A DNA stretch of 64,000 nucleotides, taken from assembly GCA_003249555.1 (NCBI GenBank), contig QKIQ01000046.1:1-64000 (forward strand), read 5' to 3'. Below are positions 51,252 to 59,149 of this stretch, piece after piece. Position numbers and translations under genes: made by a program. A model generated the notes under the pieces. It ran no database searches. It was not told the DNA's origin and saw nothing but the letters and a program-made list of their open reading frames with translations. The stretch comes from Clostridia bacterium (GTDB taxonomy: Bacteria; Bacillota; Clostridia; Christensenellales; SZUA-584). Position 1 is the stretch's first letter. Each line of letters starts with the position of its first letter.

Positions 51252-53323
51252 ACAAAAGAGAGAAACAAGGCAGCTCCGTGTATATCAACAGAGAGTTAAG
51301 CTGGCTCAAGTTTAACGAGCGTGTGCTTGAAGAGGCGGCTGATATGACCGTTCCTATATTTGAGCGGCTCAAGTATATCTGGATATTTATGAACAATCTT
51401 GATGAGTTTTTTATGATTCGCGTCGGAAGTTTGCAGGACCAGACGTTCCTTAAGAGTGCCCCTCCCGACAGCAAGACGGGCATGACGCCCAAGGAGCAGA
51501 TAACCGCAGTGCTGAAAGAAGTTCGCTGCATGGTCAAGCATAAAGATACGGCATATTATGCGTGTATAAAAAAGCTTGCGCGGCACAATATCCGCCGCCT
51601 CAATATGAATGAGCTGACAGCGCAGGAGGAGGAATATGTCCGCGAATACTACATGCGTGAGATATACCCGCTGCTTTCACCGCAGATCATCGACAATCGT
51701 CATCCCTTTCCGTTTCTGCTCAATAAAGGCATTTATGTGGGTGTCTATTTTGAGAGCCATCACGATACGAATTTTGGTATTATACCAGCCGTAGGAGCCT
51801 TTAGTCGCTTGGTGATGCTGCCGGGATCGGGCGTTCGTTTTGTGCTTACGGAGGAAGTTATTTATCACTATGCTGACATGATGTTTGGCAGCCATGATCT
51901 GCTGGACAAAATGATATTCCGTGTGACGCGCAATGCAGACATCATCACCGATGTGTCTTTGTTTGATGAAGATGTTGACTTTCGGTTTACAATGAAAGAA
52001 CTTTTGAAAAAACGTGTCAAACTGGCTCCGGTCAGGCTGGAGATTCAGGGCAAGCTGAAAAAGGAGTTTATCCGATATATATGCAAAAAGCTTAATTTGA
52101 GGCAAAATCACGTGTTTATCACAAGAAGCCCGCTTGATTTGTCCTACGTTCCAAAGCTTGAGGACTTGCTGACCAAGACGCAGAAAGGCAAGCTGCTGTT
52201 TGAACCGCTGACACCGCAGATACCCCCGGAAATTGATTCGGAAGAAAGCATGATGCAGCAGGTGCTCAATCGCGACTTTTTGCTTGCCTATCCGTTTGAG
52301 TCGATGCGTCCCTTTATCCGGCTTCTATATGAGGCAGCGGAAGACCCGGACGTGGTATCCATCAAGATCACGCTATACCGCGTGGGCAAAGAATCCGAGA
52401 TTGTCCGCAGCCTCATTAAGGCGGCGGAGAAAGGCAAGGATGTGACCGCGGTTGTGGAACTGCGCGCACGTTTCGACGAGGAAGACAACATTGAATGGGC
52501 CACGCGCCTGGCTGAAGCGGGCTGCCGCGTCATATATGGCGTTGACGTATATAAGGTTCACAGCAAGGTGCTGCTTATCACCCGTAAAACGGATAAGAGT
52601 ATTCAATACATTTCACAGATTGGAACAGGCAACTACAATGAGCGTACGGCCAGACAATACACTGACCTGTCTCTGATGACTTCTAATCCCGACATCGGGC
52701 TTGACGCCGTGGCGCTTTTTAACGACATACTCGTCAACAACATACATGGAAGATACAGGCATTTACTGGTTGCGCCGTCTTGCATGCGCGGTTCTATCAT
52801 CAATTTGATACAGACAGAAATTGATCATGCAGCAAAGGCAGAGCCCGCGTCAATATTTGCGAAATTCAACTCACTGACGGACAAAGCCATTATCGATAAG
52901 CTCGTGGAAGCATCCGAAGCGGGTGTGAATATCCGGCTGATTATCCGTGGTATCTGCTGCCTGAACACGGGTATTCCGTTGCAGACGGATAACATCACCG
53001 TGGTGAGCATCGTGGGGCGCTTTCTTGAACACTCGCGCGTATACTGCTTCGGCGTGGGAGAGCGCAAGCGCGTTTATATCTCCAGCGCAGACTGGATGAC
53101 GCGAAACACCGAGCGGCGTATTGAGGTGGCGTGCCCTGTATTGGATGCTGAGCTTGCGGCACGTGTGGAGGGTATGCTGGAAACCGCGTTCCGTGACAAT
53201 GTGAAGGCGCGTGTTCTTATGCCCGATGGCACATATGAGAACCAGATGGCAGAGGACGACGAGGTGAGTCTCAACAGCCAGATTCATTTTTACGAACAGG
53301 CTTATGCCGCGGCGGGTAAGTAA
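51248..53323 (+). CDS. ppk: Polyphosphate kinase 1
   Basis: PPK1 (EC 2.7.4.1), 691 residues, makes polyphosphate from ATP reversibly; membrane-associated in many bacteria. The N-terminal domain starts with YINRELSWLKFNERVLEEA; the phosphorylated histidine is H438 in VYKVHSKVLLI (E. coli His435 equivalent), the second His is H595 in LEHSRVYCFGVG, and IGTGNYNERTARQYTDLSL near 457 is the phosphate site. It closes the ppx-CHAD-ppx-ppk operon, with an overlapping start, and is followed by a terminator. Confidence 0.96.
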   Translation: MNKREKQGSSVYINRELSWLKFNERVLEEAADMTVPIFERLKYIWIFMNNLDEFFMIRVGSLQDQTFLKSAPPDSKTGMTPKEQITAVLKEVRCMVKHKDTAYYACIKKLARHNIRRLNMNELTAQEEEYVREYYMREIYPLLSPQIIDNRHPFPFLLNKGIYVGVYFESHHDTNFGIIPAVGAFSRLVMLPGSGVRFVLTEEVIYHYADMMFGSHDLLDKMIFRVTRNADIITDVSLFDEDVDFRFTMKELLKKRVKLAPVRLEIQGKLKKEFIRYICKKLNLRQNHVFITRSPLDLSYVPKLEDLLTKTQKGKLLFEPLTPQIPPEIDSEESMMQQVLNRDFLLAYPFESMRPFIRLLYEAAEDPDVVSIKITLYRVGKESEIVRSLIKAAEKGKDVTAVVELRARFDEEDNIEWATRLAEAGCRVIYGVDVYKVHSKVLLITRKTDKSIQYISQIGTGNYNERTARQYTDLSLMTSNPDIGLDAVALFNDILVNNIHGRYRHLLVAPSCMRGSIINLIQTEIDHAAKAEPASIFAKFNSLTDKAIIDKLVEASEAGVNIRLIIRGICCLNTGIPLQTDNITVVSIVGRFLEHSRVYCFGVGERKRVYISSADWMTRNTERRIEVACPVLDAELAARVEGMLETAFRDNVKARVLMPDGTYENQMAEDDEVSLNSQIHFYEQAYAAAGK

Positions 53324-53361
53324 ATAAAGCAAGTCTGACGGTTTGCCGATTTATGAAAAAC

Positions 53362-53410
53362 AAAGCTCTCTTCGCATGGATATATGAGACGGTTCGGGAG
53401 GAGCTTTTTT
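53362..53410 (+). terminator. Terminator of the polyphosphate operon
   Basis: AAAGCTC (53362-53368) pairs with GAGCTTT (53401-53407) followed by TTT; the loop is long (32 nt) and the stop is 38 nt upstream. Confidence 0.65.
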
Positions 53411-53421
53411 GTTGCTCTGAT

Positions 53422-54351
53422 TTATTCACTTCCAGTGTGCGAAAGCAGCCGTTTTGTTGCCTTTTTTGTACCAATCAGCATCATGCCAAGTATCACAAGC
53501 GCGCCGCCCGCCCATTGCGCCCAGCTTGTACGCTCGCCCAGCAGCAGCACGGATAGCAGCAACGAAGTAAACGGCATCAGGCCGGCAAACGCGGCGGCTG
53601 TGCTGGCGGGGCAGCGTTTAATGCCGGCAAACCAGAAGATAAAAGCAAGCGCTGTCACAAATACGCCGTACCAGACGAGTGCGAGCCATTCTGCGACACC
53701 GATTGCACCTAATTTTTCATATGGCTGTTCAAACAGCATGGGAACAACGCAGAAAAGAAGAGCGATCATGGATACCAAAGTGGTTCGCACAAGCGGATCG
53801 AGAGGCTTATGTTTTTCGGCTTTGACGGCGCTGACGCGTGACAAAACGTTGAAAGCGGATTCGCTGGCTGCGGCACCGAGTACGAGCAAATTTCCCAAAA
53901 GGTGATTTGTAGAAAAGCTGCTGGCGGTAAGCCCCTGTATAAGAAGAACGCCGCCGACGGTGCATATCATTCCTGCAAAGCCATGCGTACACACTCGTTC
54001 CTTGAGAAAAATCCAAGCAAACGATGCTGTGATGGCGGGTGTGGCGCCCGTAAGCAAGCCCGCCTCGCTTGCGCTTGTGCGCGAAATGCCCTGAAGCAAA
54101 AACAGACGAAATAAAAATATGCCAAGCAGCGCCTGAAGAAAAAGCATGATAGTTTCCGACCAGCGCATATGCTTTACAGTCTGCTTAAGTTTACTGGCGC
54201 AAAACGGCAGCAGTGCAATAATCGCTAAAGTTAGGCTGACGGCTGTGATGGTGAATGCGCCGAGATGACCAGATAAAAGTCTCGCGGATATCACAGACGA
54301 ACCTGCAAGTGAAAATGCGCCGGTAAGACATAGCGGCCCCGAGAATTTCAA
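53422..54351 (-). CDS. EamA/DMT family transporter
   Basis: A 309-residue drug/metabolite-type exporter with ten hydrophobic segments in two EamA halves (first: LTGAFSLAGSSVISARLL…, second from about 155: LLGNLLVLGAAASESAFNVLSRV). The conserved Pro/Gly in LTGATPAITASFAWIFLKERV near 99 and FAGLMPFTSLLLSVLLLGERTSW near 254 fit the family. Exports amino acids or small metabolites; substrate unknown. It is divergent from a MocR-type regulator that may control it. The start ATG region at 54351 is less certain. Confidence 0.87.
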   Translation of the reverse strand: MKFSGPLCLTGAFSLAGSSVISARLLSGHLGAFTITAVSLTLAIIALLPFCASKLKQTVKHMRWSETIMLFLQALLGIFLFRLFLLQGISRTSASEAGLLTGATPAITASFAWIFLKERVCTHGFAGMICTVGGVLLIQGLTASSFSTNHLLGNLLVLGAAASESAFNVLSRVSAVKAEKHKPLDPLVRTTLVSMIALLFCVVPMLFEQPYEKLGAIGVAEWLALVWYGVFVTALAFIFWFAGIKRCPASTAAAFAGLMPFTSLLLSVLLLGERTSWAQWAGGALVILGMMLIGTKKATKRLLSHTGSE

Positions 54352-54470
54352 AAAAAATACCTCCTATGCATTTTCAAAGGTGCTTGACGGTGATATGATT
54401 TTACCAAATAAACTGGTTTGTAATAAGCGCCAGTGCAGCGTGAATTTGAGCAGACCAGTTGGAGGCTGCT

Positions 54471-55868
54471 ATGTGGGGGATTAATCTGAGCAGACAAAGC
54501 GGCGTGCCGATTAAACGGCAGATATATGAAGCCTTTAAACAGCGCATGATGATCGGAAACCTCGAAGAGGGAGAAGCGATGCCCTCCACGCGTGAGCTGG
54601 CGTCAGCACTTTTAGTGTCTCGCAGCACCGTCTGCGAGGCATACGATATGCTTCTGGCCGAAGGCTTCATCATCGCGCATCAGGGCGCGCCCACGCGAGT
54701 GGCACCCGGACTGAGGGTGGATATAAGCTTTGAGCAAAAACCTCGAAGGAAGGCGCGAAGCGAAAAAAAGTACGCTGCGGATTTCCAAACAGGGCAGCCT
54801 GATTTGCGCGAATTTCCGCGTTTTTCTTTCGAACAGTGTCTTAAACGGGCAGCGGCGGAGCTGTCGCTATCTTCGTTTGGTTATTCGGGTGCCTGCGGGT
54901 CGCTGCCGCTTCGGGAAGAGATTGCGGCGTATCTTTACCGCAGCCGGGGCATTAAAGCAGATTCACAGGACATTTTCATCACGGCGGGCGCCACGCATGC
55001 GCTGCATGTGTGCGCCGCATTATTTAGAGAGCAAAGCCGCGAAATACTTATAGAAGATCCATGCCACGCGGGTATGCTCAAAACCTTCATGTACAAAGGC
55101 TTTACGCCCATACCCGTTCCCGTTGACGAATCGGGCATGCAGACGGACAACCTCAAAAACAGGCGAGGCTGTCCGGTGTATGTGACCCCATCGCATCAGT
55201 TTCCTTTAGGCGGCGTAATGACTGCGCCAAGGCGGGCGGAAATTATCCGATGCGCACGCCGAAATGAAAACTACATCATTGAGGACGACTATGACAGTGA
55301 ATTTCGTTATCAGGGTGAGCCTATCGCGCCGCTGTATGCGATGGATCCGCAGCGCGTGATCTATGTGGGCACATTCAGTAAGGTGCTTTATCCCGCGCTG
55401 CGCATCGGCTACGTGATATTGCCTCGTTTGCTGCAAAAACGCTGGATTCAGCTGCGTACCTGCACGGACGTGCAAAACCCTGTGTTTGAACAGGCGGCGC
55501 TGACGGATTTTTTGCAGACACGCCGGTTAGACCGACATATCCAGAAAATGCGCAAGATATATGGAAATCGTCGCCAGATACTGCTCGAAAGTCTTGGCGA
55601 CGCGTTCGGAGACACATGGCGGCCTTGGGGAGATGCGGCAGGGCTTCATATCGCCGTGCAGTTTGACGGGCTGCGATTTGATGAAAGTGTTGAGACGATA
55701 TGCCGTGAACAGGGAGTGCGCATTTCATCCGTTGCTCGATACTGTATCGAAAAAGGATGCCACGAAGATAAGCTGCTTCTGGGCTACGGGCATCTTAACC
55801 ATACCGAGATTGTAAACGGCGTCAGACTGCTCTGCATCGCCATGTGCGGATATCTGCCGCAAATATAG
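54471..55868 (+). CDS. MocR-type regulator (GntR-aminotransferase fusion)
   Basis: A 465-residue MocR/PdxR-type transcription factor: a GntR winged helix (about 8-75: MIGNLEEGEAMPSTRELASALLVSRSTVCEAYDML) joined to an aminotransferase-like domain (about 105-465) that binds PLP as an effector. The PLP lysine lies in YVGTFSKVLYPALRIGY near 302. These control vitamin B6, amino-acid or transport genes. The ATG at 54471 follows GGAGG; the in-frame TTG four codons earlier overlaps it. It is divergent from the EamA exporter, its likely target. Confidence 0.92.
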   Translation: MWGINLSRQSGVPIKRQIYEAFKQRMMIGNLEEGEAMPSTRELASALLVSRSTVCEAYDMLLAEGFIIAHQGAPTRVAPGLRVDISFEQKPRRKARSEKKYAADFQTGQPDLREFPRFSFEQCLKRAAAELSLSSFGYSGACGSLPLREEIAAYLYRSRGIKADSQDIFITAGATHALHVCAALFREQSREILIEDPCHAGMLKTFMYKGFTPIPVPVDESGMQTDNLKNRRGCPVYVTPSHQFPLGGVMTAPRRAEIIRCARRNENYIIEDDYDSEFRYQGEPIAPLYAMDPQRVIYVGTFSKVLYPALRIGYVILPRLLQKRWIQLRTCTDVQNPVFEQAALTDFLQTRRLDRHIQKMRKIYGNRRQILLESLGDAFGDTWRPWGDAAGLHIAVQFDGLRFDESVETICREQGVRISSVARYCIEKGCHEDKLLLGYGHLNHTEIVNGVRLLCIAMCGYLPQI

Positions 55869-55980
55869 ACTATTTGTAATTAAGACTCACATAAACCGAA
55901 CTTTACACAAAAAATCTTGTATTATTTCCGTCAAAAGCTTATAATCATTTGCGGTCAACAATTGAGAAACTGGGGTTACT

Positions 55981-57795
55981 ATGCATAAACAAGAGAATAT
56001 AAGAAACATTGCGATCGTGGCGCACGTCGATCACGGCAAAACAACGCTTGTGGATCAGATGCTGCGGCAGTCGGGCATATTCCGTGCCAATGAAGTGGTG
56101 CGAGAGCGTGTGATGGATTCGGAGGATTTGGAACAGGAGAGGGGAATCACTATACTCTCCAAAAATACAGCCATCGAATACAAGGGAACGAAAATCAATA
56201 TTGTGGATACACCGGGCCATGCGGACTTTGGCGGCGAGGTGGAGCGCGTGCTGACAATGGTCGACGGCGTGCTGCTGCTTGTGGACGCGTTTGAAGGTTG
56301 CATGCCGCAAACACGCTTTGTGCTGAAAAAAGCGTTGATGCTGAACAAACACGTCATCGCGGTCATCAACAAGGTGGACAGGCCGGGTTCGCGCCCTGAA
56401 ACGGTGCTGGACGGTATTATCGACCTTTTCATTGAGCTGGACGCGGCAGAGGAACAGCTGGATTTTCCCGTTGTGTATGCATCTGCCAAGGCTGGCACGG
56501 CATCCGTCAAGCTGGAAGATGAGATGACGGATATCACGCCGCTTTTCGACGCGATTATCGAGCATGTTCCCGCGCCCGAGGGTGAACCCGAAGGACCGCT
56601 TCAGATGCTTGTGTCCAGCATTGATTATGACGATTATTTGGGCCGTATCGCCATTGGTCGTATTGAGCGGGGCATGGCGCAAAGAAACATGGCGGCGGCA
56701 CTATGCCGGCAGGACGGAACAACGCAGAATGTGAAGATAACGCGGCTTTATGAGTTTTCAGGGCTTAGGCGCAAAGAAACTGAAAGCGCGCGATTTGGCG
56801 ATATTGTGGCGATTGCGGGACTGCCAGACGTCAATATCGGAGAAACAGTCTGCGACGCTGAATGTATCGATCCGCTGCCGTTTGTCAAGATCGACGAACC
56901 GACGGTATCCATGAACTTTATCGTCAACAACAGTCCTTTTGCGGGGCGCGAAGGCAAATATGTGACCTCTCGCAATCTGCGCGAGCGGCTTTGGCGCGAG
57001 ATGGAGACGAATCTTAGTCTTAAGGTGGAGGAAACGGATTCGACCGACTCGTTCAAGGTGTCGGGCCGTGGTGAGCTTCATCTGTCCATACTCATTGAAA
57101 CGATGCGTCGTGAAGGGTATGAATTTTCGGTGTCGCGGCCGCGCGTCATACTCAAAAAAGAAGACAGCGTGACCTTGGAGCCGTATGAACTGCTTATGAT
57201 TGATGTGCCGGGCGACTATGCGGGTGTCGTGATTGAGAAATTAGGGCCAAGAAAAGCGTCGCTTGTAGACATGAGCACGGACGGCGGTACGACACGCATG
57301 TCGTTTAATATCCCGTCGCGCGGGCTTATCGGTTACCGCAATGAATTTTTGACGGACACAAAGGGCAACGGCATTCTGAACCATATTTTCTGTGGATACA
57401 AGGAATGGGCGGGCGACATCGCAGAACGCCAGAGAGGCTCGATTATTGCGCATGAACAGGGAGAATCCACAGCGTACGGTTTATTCAACGCGCAGGAGCG
57501 CGGGAGGCTTTTCATCGGCGCGGGCATACCCGTTTATACAGGCATGGTCGTGGGTGAAAACGCGCGTCAGGAAGACATTGTCATCAACGTCTGCAAGAAA
57601 AAGCAGCTGACCAATACCCGGGCTTCCGGTTCGGACGATGCGCTGCGTTTAACGCCGCCTACAGTACTGAGCCTAGAGCAGTCTCTTGAGTTCATTGCGG
57701 ATGATGAGCTCGTTGAAGTCACGCCCAAAAACATCCGGCTTCGCAAAGCGTTGCTGGATAAGGGAGACAGGGCCAGGCTGCAAAAAGTAAATTAG
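55981..57795 (+). CDS. typA: Ribosome-associated GTPase TypA/BipA
   Basis: TypA/BipA, 604 residues, an EF-G-like translational GTPase that aids ribosome assembly and stress translation. GTPase motifs: AHVDHGKTT (G1, near residue 14), DTPGHADFGGEVERVL (G3, near 75) and NKVDRPG (G4, near 129). The C-terminal part has the TypA-specific domain with RGLIGYRNEFLTDTKGNGI near 442 and the end NIRLRKALLD. ATG start; the upstream GGGG is a weak ribosome-binding site. Stands alone, preceded by its own promoter region at 55869-55980. Confidence 0.97.
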   Translation: MHKQENIRNIAIVAHVDHGKTTLVDQMLRQSGIFRANEVVRERVMDSEDLEQERGITILSKNTAIEYKGTKINIVDTPGHADFGGEVERVLTMVDGVLLLVDAFEGCMPQTRFVLKKALMLNKHVIAVINKVDRPGSRPETVLDGIIDLFIELDAAEEQLDFPVVYASAKAGTASVKLEDEMTDITPLFDAIIEHVPAPEGEPEGPLQMLVSSIDYDDYLGRIAIGRIERGMAQRNMAAALCRQDGTTQNVKITRLYEFSGLRRKETESARFGDIVAIAGLPDVNIGETVCDAECIDPLPFVKIDEPTVSMNFIVNNSPFAGREGKYVTSRNLRERLWREMETNLSLKVEETDSTDSFKVSGRGELHLSILIETMRREGYEFSVSRPRVILKKEDSVTLEPYELLMIDVPGDYAGVVIEKLGPRKASLVDMSTDGGTTRMSFNIPSRGLIGYRNEFLTDTKGNGILNHIFCGYKEWAGDIAERQRGSIIAHEQGESTAYGLFNAQERGRLFIGAGIPVYTGMVVGENARQEDIVINVCKKKQLTNTRASGSDDALRLTPPTVLSLEQSLEFIADDELVEVTPKNIRLRKALLDKGDRARLQKVN

Positions 57796-57833
57796 TTTTT
57801 GATATTAACGAACCGATATAAAAAAATGATAAC

Positions 57834-57870
57834 ATCTTCTGCACGGCTCGACATGTTTCGTGCAGAAGAT
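57834..57870. repeat. 12-bp hairpin after typA
   Basis: ATCTTCTGCACG pairs with CGTGCAGAAGAT. There is no T run on the plus strand, so it is only a possible transcript end for typA. Confidence 0.5.
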
Positions 57871-57891
57871 ATAAAAAAATTAAAAAAATAC

Positions 57892-57921
57892 TTGTTTTAC
57901 ATCATACAAATGTGGTATATT
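57892..57921 (+). promoter_or_regulatory. Promoter of the c-di-GMP riboswitch transcript
   Basis: TTGTTT (57892-57897) and TATATT (57916-57921), spacing 18 bp, about 35 bp before the aptamer. Confidence 0.6.
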
Positions 57922-57954
57922 ATAGATAAATAAATAACTGTTTGGTATTGGCTT

Positions 57955-58042
57955 TTAAGCCGATAAAGGCAAACTCGGTGAAAATCGGGGACGCAAAGCA
58001 AGGGGTCTAAGTCCATTGGATATGACAGCCCGGTTACCGAAG
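57955..58042 (+). ncRNA. Cyclic-di-GMP-I (GEMM-I) riboswitch
   Basis: The aptamer consensus is recognisable: GATAAAGGCAAAC, then a GNRA-type tetraloop GAAA, GGGGACGCAAAGC, GGGTCTAAG in the second helix, ATGACAGCC and GGTTACCGAAG. It binds the second messenger c-di-GMP. A T-rich tract TTTTTTATTTTG follows at 58051-58061, as in terminator-controlled switches. No proper gene follows (see findings). Confidence 0.92.
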
Positions 58043-58284
58043 ATTAGAGGTTTTTTATTTTGTAACTTTTGCGCCTAAACCCTGATTCGCAGGGTGAAAT
58101 AAATAGGGGAGTAGATATTGAACAAACGCACTCAAATTAAAGCTTAAAGCCTACATTTCGGGCTACATACACCACATATAAAGCAAAAATACATTTGGTT
58201 GGAAAAGGATAGACACAATTTGAAGGACATCTTCCATACCGTTCCCCTGCATAATGTTTCAAGTCCGAAAAGGGCGAAGGAAAG
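58043..58284 (+). other. Riboswitch-controlled region without a full gene
   Basis: After the aptamer there is a GGGGAG ribosome-binding-like site (58107-58112) followed by a TTG start (58118) whose frame (MNKRTQIKA) stops after nine codons. A later 40-codon frame (TTG at about 58219) exists but has no convincing ribosome-binding site and overlaps the terminator. Most likely the target gene has decayed, or the RNA itself is the product. Confidence 0.45.
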
Positions 58285-58308
58285 CCACAGCAGATGCTGT
58301 GGTTTTTC
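58285..58308 (+). terminator. Terminator closing the riboswitch transcript
   Basis: CCACAGC (58285-58291) pairs with GCTGTGG (58296-58302), loop AGAT, followed by TTTTT. It gives a transcript of about 380 nt from the promoter at 57892. Confidence 0.88.
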
Positions 58309-58321
58309 TTATGCGCCATTG

Positions 58322-58642
58322 TTATTTAGACCGATAGGTTAAACAATTGCATATGACCGAATCATGCGGATCATCAATATCCACGTTTCTTGCGCGGCAA
58401 TGAAATGATTTGTTATATACGCACTGTGTCACATTACAAGAGATGCGGGGCGCATTTTCTCCCGGCTCAGTGCCGAATTCGGTATCCGCAGGTATATGCG
58501 AGGATGCCGCAAACGTGTTTTCTTTGGTGTATGTGTCACAATACGTTTCTTCAGACGTATTGCTTACAAGTATTGTGTTGGCATCGCAATATTGATTCGT
58601 GTTGTATATGCAGTCGGTAGCCTGGCATTTTAAAGATTTCAT
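58322..58642 (-). CDS. DUF1540 domain protein with two repeats
   Basis: A 106-residue protein with two DUF1540 motifs, small Cys-rich units thought to bind metal: LKCQATDCIYNTNQYCDANTI near 3 with CDTY near 31, and ISCNVTQCVYNKSFHCRARNVDI near 66 with ICNCLTY near 97. The ATG at 58642 follows AAAGGATG; the upstream gene's TAA ends 1 nt before it, so the two are coupled. DUF1540 genes are frequent in Clostridia, some spore-associated; no function is proved. The region is on the opposite strand to the riboswitch transcript. Confidence 0.87.
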   Translation of the reverse strand: MKSLKCQATDCIYNTNQYCDANTILVSNTSEETYCDTYTKENTFAASSHIPADTEFGTEPGENAPRISCNVTQCVYNKSFHCRARNVDIDDPHDSVICNCLTYRSK

Positions 58643-58643
58643 T

Positions 58644-58808
58644 TTAATCATCCTTTCGTTCAAAACATTCGCACATGCTTTCATCCGGGGAGTTGGCACC
58701 GCTGGTGAGCGGATTGATTTGTATGTTGTATAACATACATAAGTCATTTTTACCGTGATTCTGACAGGATTCAACAGAGCAGTAAATGGTTTGATGATAT
58801 TTGCTCAT
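58644..58808 (-). CDS. Small DUF1540-like Cys-rich protein
   Basis: A 54-residue protein not long enough for standard ORF limits. It reads MSKYHQTIYCSVESCQNHG and ends MCECFERKDD, with Cys-x4-Cys, one internal Cys (LCMLYN) and CxC, the DUF1540 pattern. The ATG at 58808 follows GGGAGGAGC with correct spacing, and the stop is 1 nt before the start of the two-repeat DUF1540 gene, so both form one operon. Confidence 0.8.
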   Translation of the reverse strand: MSKYHQTIYCSVESCQNHGKNDLCMLYNIQINPLTSGANSPDESMCECFERKDD

Positions 58809-58987
58809 ATTGCTCCTCCCGGCTTTTGCTGTTTTCTTTATTATGGCTCAATATTTTATGTTTTATGTAAGTGTTAAAACAGCTGCTTTACAAACCGGAA
58901 TTCATCATCTGTTATTAATTTTAAAAAGAATATATGTCTAGTTTTATACGAATTTGGGTATTATTATACTGTAGACTTTTGAGAGTA

Positions 58988-59017
58988 TTGACAATATTGC
59001 GAGCACGATTATATAAT
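58988..59017 (+). promoter_or_regulatory. Promoter of rho
   Basis: TTGACA (58988-58993) and TATAAT (59012-59017) 18 bp apart, giving a ~125-nt rho leader. The gap 58809-59149 otherwise holds no gene. Confidence 0.8.
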
Positions 59018-59149
59018 ACAATTGGTCTAAGAAGGGCTGGAATTTCTTTAAGTAGTATTAATTCCCAATATTTACATAAATATCGTCGGGTATGCGTTAT
59101 TACTGATGTCTGGCATTTTCATTTTTATATATTTAGAAGGAGACGACAA

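Noticed and set aside
58137..58319. 60-codon frame on the minus strand in the riboswitch region
   Set aside because: It spans the terminator hairpin 58285-58302 and has no ribosome-binding site.
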